DNA of 39,723 bases from assembly GCA_023666885.1 (NCBI GenBank), contig JAMPBB010000006.1:1-39723 (forward strand), written 5' to 3'. Shown one piece after another: positions 8,441-16,264 of this stretch (positions are counted from its first letter, which is position 1; each line of letters opens with the position of its first letter). Source of the stretch: Muribaculaceae bacterium (GTDB taxonomy: Bacteria; Bacteroidota; Bacteroidia; Bacteroidales; Muribaculaceae). Position numbers and translations under genes: made by a program. The notes under the pieces were generated by a model. The model made no database searches. It worked only from the letters and a program-made list of their open reading frames with translations, and was not told the DNA's origin.

Positions 8441-9382
8441 GTGATTAAAAGAATATATCTTGCGGCGATCCTTGTCATGACATGGGTCGCCGCAAATGCA
8501 CAAAGCGGCTTCAGTCCTAACGCTCTTGTGCGCATTTCCGTGGCATCACTCCGATCCGCCCCGGCTCATAGTGCAGAGCTTGAAACCCAGGCTTTGTGCG
8601 GCACCCCGGTTTACGTAGATACCGCATTCAGCCATCCGGATTGGACTCCTGCCATTTTGCCGGATGGATATAGTGCGTTTATACACAGAAGTGCCGTACA
8701 GATTCTTACCCCGGAAGCCCTGTCCCGGTGGCGTTCGGCTCATAGGGTCATAGTAACTGATGTCAATGAATCACATGTGGTAAGTGATACCATAAGCGGT
8801 AAGCCGGTATCGGATATGGTACTTGGATGCATTCTTGAAGGGCGCGTGGACAAGGCCGATGGATGGACGGCAGTCACACTTCCTGATGGCCGCCAGGGAT
8901 ATATACGTACAGCATCAGTGGCCTACTTTCATGAGCACATGAATAGGTACGCCGCTCCGGACAGAATCATTGATATAGCAGAGGCACTGTTAGGCGTGCC
9001 GTATCTGTGGGGCGGTAATTCTACCAAGTCCGTTGACTGCTCGGGCCTTACCAAAATATGCTACGGTGATGCCGGTGTGATGTTGCCTCGCAATGCGTCA
9101 GCCCAAGCGGAGTGTGGCGTACCTATTGAGCTGTCAGATTTTGATACGCTTCAACCGGGCGACATAATATTCTTTGCCAACGCTGAGGGACGCATTACTC
9201 ACGTGGGCCTGTCAAAAGGGGGCACTCATTATATCCATGCATCCGGCATGGTGCATGAAAGCAGTTATGATCCGGCCGACCCGCTGTACAACGGGCGTGT
9301 GCCAAGCCATGCTGTCCGTATTGCGGCTCCCGGCCAACAACGCGGAATTCGGTTCGTTAGAGAGCACGATTGGTATTTCTGA
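8441..9382 (+). CDS. Secreted NlpC/P60 cell-wall hydrolase with two SH3-like domains
   Basis: This 313-residue protein has a signal peptide ending near AANAQ (about residue 21), two bacterial SH3-like domains (about 25-90 and 103-163) and a C-terminal NlpC/P60 peptidase domain. The catalytic triad is visible as Cys200 (VDCSGL), His254 (THVGL) and His266 (YIHAS), with the family GDIIFF segment at 240-245. Enzymes of this layout cut gamma-D-Glu-diamino-acid bonds in peptidoglycan stem peptides, often for muropeptide recycling in Bacteroidetes. The start is a GTG four bases after the glmM stop. The next in-frame ATG (codon 13) would remove most of the signal peptide, so the GTG is preferred. Confidence 0.93.
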   Translation: MIKRIYLAAILVMTWVAANAQSGFSPNALVRISVASLRSAPAHSAELETQALCGTPVYVDTAFSHPDWTPAILPDGYSAFIHRSAVQILTPEALSRWRSAHRVIVTDVNESHVVSDTISGKPVSDMVLGCILEGRVDKADGWTAVTLPDGRQGYIRTASVAYFHEHMNRYAAPDRIIDIAEALLGVPYLWGGNSTKSVDCSGLTKICYGDAGVMLPRNASAQAECGVPIELSDFDTLQPGDIIFFANAEGRITHVGLSKGGTHYIHASGMVHESSYDPADPLYNGRVPSHAVRIAAPGQQRGIRFVREHDWYF

Positions 9383-9432
9383 CCCTGTTCAGATTTTTGG
9401 AAAAGTCGGGCGCTTATATCGTGTAAAATCAC

Positions 9433-9441
9433 TATCTTTGC
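9433..9441 (+). promoter_or_regulatory. Bacteroidetes -7 promoter box for ileS
   Basis: TATCTTTGC is a perfect TAnnTTTGY match, 25 bases before the ileS ATG. The predicted start is near 9446, giving a leader of about 20 bases. No -33 TTTG at standard spacing. Confidence 0.75.
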
Positions 9442-9466
9442 GGAAATTTAGGAATTTAACCTTGCT

Positions 9467-12400
9467 ATGGAAAAGAAGTTCAAAGTATACGACAGGTTCA
9501 ATCTGTCGGAAATCAATAAAGAGGTTCTGGCGCAGTGGAATGCGGCCAATCTTTTCGAACGCAGTATGAAGGAACGGGAAGGCTGTCCTTCATTCGTATT
9601 CTATGAGGGCCCTCCATCAGCCAACGGTATGCCCGGCATACACCATGTCATGGCGCGCACCATAAAGGATATATTCTGCCGCTACAAGACCATGAAGGGA
9701 TTCCATGTAAAGCGTAAGGCCGGATGGGATACCCATGGACTGCCCGTAGAGCTTGGCGTAGAGAAGAGTCTTGGTATCACCAAAGAGGATATAGGCCATA
9801 AGATAAGCGTGGATGAGTACAACGCAGCTTGTAGGCGCGAGGTCATGAAGTATACCCGCGAGTGGGAGAGCCTGACCTCATCCATGGGCTATTGGGTGGA
9901 TATGAACGACCCGTACATAACGTACGACAACCGATATATAGAAAGTGTTTGGTGGCTGCTCCGACAGCTTTATGACAAGGGATTCCTTTACAAAGGCTAC
10001 ACTATCCAGCCATACTCGCCGGCAGCCGGTACGGGCTTGAGTTCGCACGAACTTAACCAGCCCGGATGTTACCGTGATGTAAAAGATACCACTTGTGTGG
10101 CAGAGTTTACCATCACAGACCCCACTGATGAAATGAACGGGTGGGGCACGCCTTGCTTCCTTGCATGGACCACTACTCCATGGACCCTTCCGAGCAACAC
10201 TGCATTGGCAGTAGGCCCGGCCATAGATTACAGCATAGTACGGACATACAATGCATACAGCGGTTCACCCATAACCGTGGTGCTTGCCACAGCATTGTTA
10301 GGAAAATTCTTCAATCCCGGAGCCGCTGAGCTGCCGCTTGATGATTATAAGAAGGGTGATAAGATGATACCCTATCAGGTGGTAGGCACCTGTAAGGGCT
10401 CGGATCTTGTAGGGCTGCATTACAGTCAGCTCATGCCTTGGGTCAATCCCGGCGAAGGCGCATTCCGTGTAATACCGGGCGACTATGTCACCACTGATGA
10501 CGGTACCGGTATAGTACACATAGCCGGTACCTTCGGTGCCGATGACCTCAGGGTGTCAAAGCAGGCCGGAGTGCCCCCGCTTCATCTTATAGACCGCGAC
10601 GGGAATATACGTCCTATGGTGGACATGACAGGCCGTTTCTACATGCTGTCTGACCTTGACCCGGAATTCGTGGCGAAGATGGTCAATGTAGAGGAGTACA
10701 CTCCATGGCAAGGCAAGTATGTAAAGAATGCGTTTGATGCCGATGCCGATGAAAATACCGAAACGCTCGATGTACAGATTTGCATGTGGCTCAAGCAGCG
10801 CGATGCCGTGTTCAAGATAGAGAAGCATGTACACAGCTATCCCCACTGTTGGCGTACGGACAAGCCGGTTCTGTACTATCCGCTTGACAGCTGGTTTATA
10901 CGCACCACTGCCGTGCGCGATGAGCTCATGCGGCTTAATGACACTATAAAATGGAAGCCGGCCTCAACCGGTTCAGGCCGATTCGGTAAATGGCTTGAGA
11001 ATCTTCAGGACTGGAATCTGTCACGAAGCCGATACTGGGGCACACCGTTACCTATATGGCGTACGGAGGATGCATCGGAAGAACTGTGCGTAGACAGTGT
11101 GGAGATGCTCTATGATGAGATAGAGAAGTCCGTAAGCGCCGGTTTCATGAAGGAGAATCCATATAAGAAAGCCGGTTTCATACCGGGCGACTACTCCAAG
11201 CAGAACTATGAGAAGATAGATCTGCACAGGCCGTATGTGGATGACATAGTGCTCGTATCGCCTGAGGGCAAGCCCATGCATCGTGAAACGGATCTTATTG
11301 ACGTATGGTTCGATTCCGGATCTATGCCGTATGCTCAGATACATTACCCGTTCGAAAACAAGGAAGGACTGGATTCCGGTGAGCTTTATCCGGCTGATTT
11401 CATAGCTGAAGGTGTGGATCAGACCCGTGGCTGGTTCTTCACTCTGCATGCCATAGCAGGAATGGTATTCGATTCCTGTGCGTATAAGGCGGTGATATCT
11501 AACGGCCTTGTCCTGGATAAGAACGGCAACAAGATGTCAAAGCGCCTTGGCAATGCCGTGAATCCGTTTACCACCATTGAAAAGTACGGCTCTGACCCGC
11601 TGCGCTGGTACATGATAAGCAATTCATCGCCGTGGGACAATCTTAAGTTCGATACGGCCGGAGTAGAGGAAGTGTCACGAAAGCTATTCTCCACACTTTA
11701 CAATACATACAGCTTCTTTGCCCTCTATGCCAATGTTGACGGATTTGACAACTCACAGCCTCAAATACCGCTTGACGAACGTCCGGAGATAGACCGCTGG
11801 ATAATATCGCTGCTCAATACACTGATACTTACCGTAGATGAAGCTTTGGAGGATTATGATCCCACGAAGGCTGCGCGTGCTATAAATGAATTTGTCAATG
11901 ACAATCTGTCCAACTGGTATGTACGCCTTAACCGTAAACGCTTCTGGGGCGGTGAGATGGATGCCGACAAGCTGTCGGCCTACCAGACTCTGTACACATG
12001 TCTGGAAACGGTGGCACGCCTTATGTCACCGTTCGCGCCATTCTTCGCTGACCGCTTATATCTTGATCTGACCTCTGTAACCCGGGGCAATGAAAAGTCA
12101 GTTCATCTTGATTTCTTCCCGAAGGTAGATACTGATGCCATAGATAAGGGGCTTGAGCAGCGCATGAATTTGGCACAGACCGTTACCTCTATGGTATTGG
12201 CTCTGCGCCGCAAAGCTTCCATAAAAGTACGTCAGCCACTGAGCCGGATAATGATTCCGGTGGGCAGCGATGACATGAGGAGCGCCCTTGAGGCTATGAG
12301 CCGCCTGATTCTCAGCGAGGTCAATGTCAAGGAAATGCAGCTTATAGATAACAGTGAGAGCACTCTTGTAAAGCGTGTGAAGCCTGACTTCAAAAAGCTT

Positions 12401-12901
12401 GGTCCTAAGTTCGGAAAGAGTATGAAGCAGGTGGCAGCTGCCATAGCCGCCATGTCGGCCGGTGATATTGCAGCCCTTGAAGCTGACGGAAAGGTAATGC
12501 TGGAGGTCAACGGCGCCCCGGCCGAGATAGCCCTGTCCGATGTAGAGATAATATCAGAGGACATACCCGGCTGGCTTATGGCTAATGAAGGCAATGTAAC
12601 GGTGGCACTTGACATCACCATAACTCCCGAACTGAAGAATGAAGGTGTAGCCCGCGAGATAGTGAACCGTGTGCAGAACATACGCAAGGAGCGTTCATTT
12701 GAGATAACCGATAAGATAGATATAGTGATAGAGCCCTCTGATCTTACTGACGGCGCCGTCAACGAATTTGCTGACTATATATCCAATCAGGTATTGGCAA
12801 ATTCGCTGGTAGTGGCACCTGTACAGCCCGGAGATGAGGATGTAGCCGTACTTGATATAGACGGACGGAACATTAACGTCAGAATAACGTTATGTAAGTA
12901 A
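9467..12901 (+). CDS. ileS: Isoleucyl-tRNA synthetase, long type with altered GIHH signature
   Basis: The enzyme charges tRNA-Ile. At 1144 residues it is longer than the E. coli type (about 940) and fits the eukaryote-like IleRS2 group. The class I signature, normally HxGH (HIGH), reads GIHH here (residues 57-60, in ANGMPGIHHVMAR), so the first and third residues are exchanged. The second signature is KMSKR (689-693). The large CP1 editing domain (about 190-430), the catalytic WFDSGSMPYAQ region and an extended C-terminal anticodon-binding part are complete. The swapped signature has been reported in IleRS2 enzymes that are hyper-resistant to mupirocin. The ValRS in this window (25743-28370) keeps a normal HMGH. 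It is followed by the dksA-like gene after 59 bases. Confidence 0.97.
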   Translation: MEKKFKVYDRFNLSEINKEVLAQWNAANLFERSMKEREGCPSFVFYEGPPSANGMPGIHHVMARTIKDIFCRYKTMKGFHVKRKAGWDTHGLPVELGVEKSLGITKEDIGHKISVDEYNAACRREVMKYTREWESLTSSMGYWVDMNDPYITYDNRYIESVWWLLRQLYDKGFLYKGYTIQPYSPAAGTGLSSHELNQPGCYRDVKDTTCVAEFTITDPTDEMNGWGTPCFLAWTTTPWTLPSNTALAVGPAIDYSIVRTYNAYSGSPITVVLATALLGKFFNPGAAELPLDDYKKGDKMIPYQVVGTCKGSDLVGLHYSQLMPWVNPGEGAFRVIPGDYVTTDDGTGIVHIAGTFGADDLRVSKQAGVPPLHLIDRDGNIRPMVDMTGRFYMLSDLDPEFVAKMVNVEEYTPWQGKYVKNAFDADADENTETLDVQICMWLKQRDAVFKIEKHVHSYPHCWRTDKPVLYYPLDSWFIRTTAVRDELMRLNDTIKWKPASTGSGRFGKWLENLQDWNLSRSRYWGTPLPIWRTEDASEELCVDSVEMLYDEIEKSVSAGFMKENPYKKAGFIPGDYSKQNYEKIDLHRPYVDDIVLVSPEGKPMHRETDLIDVWFDSGSMPYAQIHYPFENKEGLDSGELYPADFIAEGVDQTRGWFFTLHAIAGMVFDSCAYKAVISNGLVLDKNGNKMSKRLGNAVNPFTTIEKYGSDPLRWYMISNSSPWDNLKFDTAGVEEVSRKLFSTLYNTYSFFALYANVDGFDNSQPQIPLDERPEIDRWIISLLNTLILTVDEALEDYDPTKAARAINEFVNDNLSNWYVRLNRKRFWGGEMDADKLSAYQTLYTCLETVARLMSPFAPFFADRLYLDLTSVTRGNEKSVHLDFFPKVDTDAIDKGLEQRMNLAQTVTSMVLALRRKASIKVRQPLSRIMIPVGSDDMRSALEAMSRLILSEVNVKEMQLIDNSESTLVKRVKPDFKKLGPKFGKSMKQVAAAIAAMSAGDIAALEADGKVMLEVNGAPAEIALSDVEIISEDIPGWLMANEGNVTVALDITITPELKNEGVAREIVNRVQNIRKERSFEITDKIDIVIEPSDLTDGAVNEFADYISNQVLANSLVVAPVQPGDEDVAVLDIDGRNINVRITLCK

Positions 12902-12960
12902 CCACGGTGTTTCCGTAAGCTATTTCACTATTTTCAAAATCATCAAAACCAGAAGTTATC

Positions 12961-13344
12961 ATGAGCGAGAAAACAAGATATTCCGATGAAGAGCTGCAGG
13001 AGTTCAAGGAGCTCATACTTGTCAAGCTTGAGAAGGCGCAGCGTGATTACGAGCTTCTTAAAGCTGACGTAACCAACACTGAAGGGAATGACATCGCTGA
13101 TACATCACCCACGTTTAAGACTCTTGAAGAAGGTGCATCCACCTTCGGTAAAGAGGAAAATGGCCGATTGGCTCAGCGTCAGATGAAATTCATCCAGCAC
13201 TTACAGGCTGCATTGGTGCGGATAGAGAACAAGACGTATGGCATATGCCGTGAGACGGGCAAGCTCATACCCAAGGAGCGTCTGCGTGCAGTACCTCATG
13301 CCACACTTAGTATTGACATAAAGAACCAGCAAGCACGCAAGTAA
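12961..13344 (+). CDS. TraR/DksA-like protein with degenerate zinc finger
   Basis: This 127-residue protein matches the DksA/TraR fold: a helical coiled coil (about 8-90) and a small C-terminal globular part. DksA binds the RNA polymerase secondary channel and, with ppGpp, resets promoter output. The tip of the coiled coil keeps two acidic residues (NDIADTS, D44 and D47) like the DxxDxA tip of E. coli DksA, but the following Ala position is Ser. Of the four zinc cysteines only the first survives (C96). The others are T99, S117 and I120 (TLSIDIK against LCIDCK), so it cannot hold zinc in the classical way. Close Bacteroidetes homologues share this loss as far as I recall. It lies between ileS and lspA and is followed by a terminator. 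Confidence 0.9.
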   Translation: MSEKTRYSDEELQEFKELILVKLEKAQRDYELLKADVTNTEGNDIADTSPTFKTLEEGASTFGKEENGRLAQRQMKFIQHLQAALVRIENKTYGICRETGKLIPKERLRAVPHATLSIDIKNQQARK

Positions 13345-13361
13345 ACAATATAGAACTCACG

Positions 13362-13402
13362 CGGCAGACTTGACCGGACAGTCATGTCTGCCGTGCTGTT
13401 TT
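13362..13402 (+). terminator. Intrinsic terminator after the dksA-like gene
   Basis: The stem pairs CGGCAGAC (13362-13369) with GTCTGCCG (13386-13393), then a T-T mismatch, then TGAC with GTCA around a CGGACA loop. A short T-run (TGTTTTAG, 13397-13404) follows. It would end the ileS/dksA transcript, leaving lspA with its own unlocated promoter or read-through. Confidence 0.7.
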
Positions 13403-13433
13403 AGCTTGCAGAAATTTAACCGATCACATTCAC

Positions 13434-14117
13434 ATGAAACTGACAAAGGGGTGGATAGCACTCATAATTATAGTACTTGTCATAGCGGCTGACCAAGCTC
13501 TGAAAATATGGATAAAAACCAATTTTTATCTTGGTGAGAGTTTCCGTATCACTGACTGGTTCTATCTGTACTTCATAGAAAACAATGGCATGGCTTTCGG
13601 TATGGAGCTTGGCAGTAAGCTTGCGCTTTCAGTGTTCCGTGTGGCAGCATTGATAGCCGGCATATGGTATCTGCTTAAAATAAAAGGAAGTGCCAGATTC
13701 CAGACCGGATACATAGTGTGTATAGCCGCTATCATAGCCGGTACGGCGGGAAATATCATTGACTGCCTGTTCTATGGCATGATATTTAACAATCCGCTGC
13801 CGCCGGAAGTGGCTACAATGTTCCCTGAGGGAGGTGGTTATGCCGGATTCCTTCACGGTATGGTAGTGGACATGCTGTTTTTCCCCCTGTTCAGTTTTGA
13901 CTGGCCGGCGTGGGTGCCTGTAGTGGGTGGCGATAACTTCCTTTTCTTCCAGCCCGTATTCAATATAGCCGATGCCTCAATATCGGTGGGCATAGTGGCT
14001 TTGCTGATATTCTATTCAAAGAACCTTGCCGAGCCCGTATGCGATAAGTGTGACAGTGATACGGATAGCGGTAGCAAGGATAAAAAAGACAACACCGGTG
14101 GTGCTATACAAGCTTAG
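13434..14117 (+). CDS. lspA: Lipoprotein signal peptidase (signal peptidase II)
   Basis: LspA cleaves the signal peptide of prolipoproteins in the inner membrane, and this window alone encodes several candidate substrates. The 227-residue protein has four transmembrane segments, the NNGMAFG motif (50-56), the D20 of AADQALK, and the catalytic aspartates D110 (GNIID) and D180 (FNIADASIS). It is longer than E. coli LspA (164) because of an insert between the catalytic aspartates (about 118-170) that is typical of Bacteroidetes LspA, and a charged C-terminal tail with two cysteines (PVCDKC). The Arg that usually follows the first catalytic Asp is Cys111. Its end overlaps the start of the DUF4296 lipoprotein gene. 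Confidence 0.95.
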   Translation: MKLTKGWIALIIIVLVIAADQALKIWIKTNFYLGESFRITDWFYLYFIENNGMAFGMELGSKLALSVFRVAALIAGIWYLLKIKGSARFQTGYIVCIAAIIAGTAGNIIDCLFYGMIFNNPLPPEVATMFPEGGGYAGFLHGMVVDMLFFPLFSFDWPAWVPVVGGDNFLFFQPVFNIADASISVGIVALLIFYSKNLAEPVCDKCDSDTDSGSKDKKDNTGGAIQA

Positions 14118-15069
14118 AATATTACCAGCTGTTATTGCGGCAGCTGTTTTGGCCGTATCCTGTAGTTCCAGACCTTCAGGCGTTCTGGGAAAGGAGGATA
14201 TGGCCACGGTTCTTGCCGATCTGCATACGGCTGAGGTGGTGGCTCAGAACAATTCAAAAGTATATGCCACGGATTCAGCCAAGAGGGAACTTATGCGTGC
14301 CGTACTTGACAAGCATGGCGTCAGTTCAGCCGATTTTGATTCATCGCTAAGCTGGTATGGGTATAATATGGAGCGCTATGTACAGGTATATGACCGTGTG
14401 CTTGAAATCCTTGAAAAGCGTTTGGAGCTGGCTGAGGAAAACGCCGGCACCACTACTGAACGTGCGGAAATAAACGTAGTGTTCGAGGGTGATTCGGTCG
14501 ACGTATGGTCCGGGGTGAAGTACCGGCGTCTGGCTGCAAACATGCCCACTGATTTTATTAACTTCACCTTGTCGCCTGACCGTAATTGGGAACATGGCGA
14601 TGCCTATACGTTCCGAGGCAAGCTGATAGCCAACCGAGGTGTGGCCGAGGCGGTAATGGTGGCTGAATACTCTGATGGCACGGCTGACTATGTTGACCGC
14701 CAGTTCCATGGCGATGGCTGGCATGAAGTCACCTTGGTGCTTGATTCTATCCGTAGCGCCAAAAATGTCTATGGATACCTGTATTACAAGCCGGGACCTG
14801 ATGAAGTGGCATATATTGACTCCATCACGCTTTATCGCAGCCGATACGGGGCGCATCTGCGCGAGCTCAGAGCCGGTCAGAAAAATTTTCTTCTCATGAA
14901 CAAGCCTCACAAGGCTGAGAACAATAAGCCTATTATAGAGGCTCAGGGCATCCTCAATGCTGTGGATGAACCGGTAAATGCAGCGGATCGGCGGGCTGAT
15001 GACATGCAGGTAATTTCTCCTGTACGCCCGGAGCGGGTGAGGGTAGAGCGCCCCGGTAAAGTCAACTAA
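14098..15069 (+). CDS. DUF4296-type lipoprotein
   Basis: The N-terminal block VLGKEDMATVLADLHTAE and the downstream AKRELMRAVLDKHGVSSADFDSSLSWYGYN pattern match DUF4296, a Bacteroidetes lipoprotein domain of unknown function that commonly follows lspA. The C-terminal half (about 130-260) is beta-rich and has no family I recognise. It reads like a carbohydrate-binding or jelly-roll fold, but that is a guess. The start is chosen as a GTG at 14098 (or the adjacent GTG at 14101), overlapping the lspA end by 20 bases, because it gives a proper lipoprotein signal (LAVSC, Cys about 21). An ATG-initiated frame from 14026 would bury the signal behind 24 extra residues. Confidence 0.85.
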   Translation: MVLYKLRILPAVIAAAVLAVSCSSRPSGVLGKEDMATVLADLHTAEVVAQNNSKVYATDSAKRELMRAVLDKHGVSSADFDSSLSWYGYNMERYVQVYDRVLEILEKRLELAEENAGTTTERAEINVVFEGDSVDVWSGVKYRRLAANMPTDFINFTLSPDRNWEHGDAYTFRGKLIANRGVAEAVMVAEYSDGTADYVDRQFHGDGWHEVTLVLDSIRSAKNVYGYLYYKPGPDEVAYIDSITLYRSRYGAHLRELRAGQKNFLLMNKPHKAENNKPIIEAQGILNAVDEPVNAADRRADDMQVISPVRPERVRVERPGKVN

Positions 15070-15070
15070 C

Positions 15071-15280
15071 ATGCACCGGGTGCTGGCACATACTATAATA
15101 TATGAGGGCAGGGAATACCACGCCACTGTAGCGGAGATATCTGATGAGGGTGTGGTATCATTGTTTCCCTATGAAAAGGAATTGTATGGTACCGAGTTCT
15201 ACAATGGTACCATATGCATAGTCCCTGACAGGGAATTATGCCGGTTTCGGGTGCTCAGCGTGCGAAATGGACGGGAATGA
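15071..15280 (+). CDS. Small unknown protein (69 residues)
   Basis: The ATG follows the DUF4296 stop by one base, suggesting translational coupling. The product starts MHRVLAHTIIYEGREY and continues as an alternating beta pattern (HATVAEISDEGVVSLFPYE) with a Glu-rich middle and no signal peptide or membrane segment. I do not recognise a named family. Base composition and ATA-rich Ile use match the neighbours, which supports a real gene. Its last 26 bases overlap the 3' end of the convergent SPOR lipoprotein gene, with no room for a terminator between the two. Confidence 0.6.
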   Translation: MHRVLAHTIIYEGREYHATVAEISDEGVVSLFPYEKELYGTEFYNGTICIVPDRELCRFRVLSVRNGRE

Positions 15281-15764
15281 GAACATAAGGATATGGCGCA
15301 TTGTAGCGTATATCCTTAATGTCTTTCACTTTTGCCAATAAAGATGCCGCCTCGGATGGAATGGCCGTGGATGCTGCCACTACATAGTACACGAGATCAC
15401 GGTCATGAATTACGAAAGCTTCAGGAAATCCGTTTCCCATCAACCGTTCACGCATGGATTTAGCATTGAATAGCTGACGGAACTGCGCTACTACTATATT
15501 GAATTTCCTCAGGCCGGATGCCTTTCCGCCACCATCCTTAGTAATGCCTATGGATATAGTGCGCACGGGCAGCGTGTCAGTACCAAACACCATATTACGT
15601 GGTGTAAGCTCGTTTTTCAGCCCGGCAGTCACGGTTGAGTCGCCGGTCTCCATACGCTTCTCTTTGGCTATTTCATAAGCCGCCCGATAGTTGGCTTCGG
15701 TGGTCTTACATGCAGTGAATGTCAGAAATGCGCCTGCTATAAGGGCTAAAAATATTCGTTTCAT
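15255..15764 (-). CDS. SPOR-domain lipoprotein
   Basis: This 169-residue lipoprotein has a lipobox ending FTAC (Cys19) and a helical N-terminal stretch. Its C-terminal SPOR domain (about 85-165) starts at KFNIVVAQFRQLFNA and ends IRYNAPYPYVLIPVHF. SPOR domains bind denuded peptidoglycan glycan strands, often at the septum. It is the last gene of the tsaD-to-SPOR run and overlaps the phosphoesterase gene by four bases (ATGA). Its own last 26 bases overlap the convergent 69-residue gene. A role in division or envelope maintenance is inferred from the domain only. Confidence 0.85.
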   Translation of the reverse strand: MKRIFLALIAGAFLTFTACKTTEANYRAAYEIAKEKRMETGDSTVTAGLKNELTPRNMVFGTDTLPVRTISIGITKDGGGKASGLRKFNIVVAQFRQLFNAKSMRERLMGNGFPEAFVIHDRDLVYYVVAASTAIPSEAASLLAKVKDIKDIRYNAPYPYVLIPVHFAR

Positions 15765-16264
15765 ATCTTTTTGTTGCCAAGTTCTATTACATCCAGTGAT
15801 TTTATAGTGCCGGAGTCAAGCTGCATACGCACCAATGTACGTACTTTTTGCCAGCCATGGTATCCGGCTGCTCCGGGATTTACGTGGAGCAGTCCGAGCG
15901 AACGGTCCGGAATGACCTTAAGGATGTGGGAATGTCCGCTTACCATAAGGTTTATACGCTCGGATTTCAGTATTGAGGCCACTCCCGGCGAGTATTTTCC
16001 GGGATAGCCCCCTATATGCGTCATCCATACTCTTACTCCCTCAGTTTCAAAGCTGAGGGTTTCTGGGCACACTTTTCTTACCATACCATGGTCAATATTG
16101 CCGGATACGGCTCGCACTATAGGCGTTATCTCCTTAAGACGTTCTATTATGGACATATCGCCTACATCACCGGCATGCCATATCTCATCGCAGTCCTTGA
16201 AATGAATGGCGTATCTGTCATCCCAGCATGAGTGGGTATCAGAAAGTATTCCTATGGTCTTCAT
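15761..16264 (-). CDS. YfcE/MJ0936-family metallophosphoesterase
   Basis: This 167-residue cytoplasmic protein has the full calcineurin-like phosphoesterase metal set: D8 and H10 (SDTHS), D36 (HAGDVGD), N56 (SGNIDH), and the two C-terminal histidine motifs VSGHSH and LLHVNPG. The length is standard for the YfcE group, whose members hydrolyse phosphodiesters in vitro with Mn. The physiological substrate is unknown. It overlaps the glycosidase-like gene upstream and the SPOR gene downstream by four bases each (ATGA), so all three are translated from one message. Confidence 0.93.
   Translation of the reverse strand: MKTIGILSDTHSCWDDRYAIHFKDCDEIWHAGDVGDMSIIERLKEITPIVRAVSGNIDHGMVRKVCPETLSFETEGVRVWMTHIGGYPGKYSPGVASILKSERINLMVSGHSHILKVIPDRSLGLLHVNPGAAGYHGWQKVRTLVRMQLDSGTIKSLDVIELGNKKI

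Noticed and set aside
14347..15126. 259-codon open frame on the minus strand across the DUF4296 gene
   Set aside because: It is fully antisense to a gene with recognisable domains, has no recognisable motif, and its sequence reads as a reverse-frame shadow.
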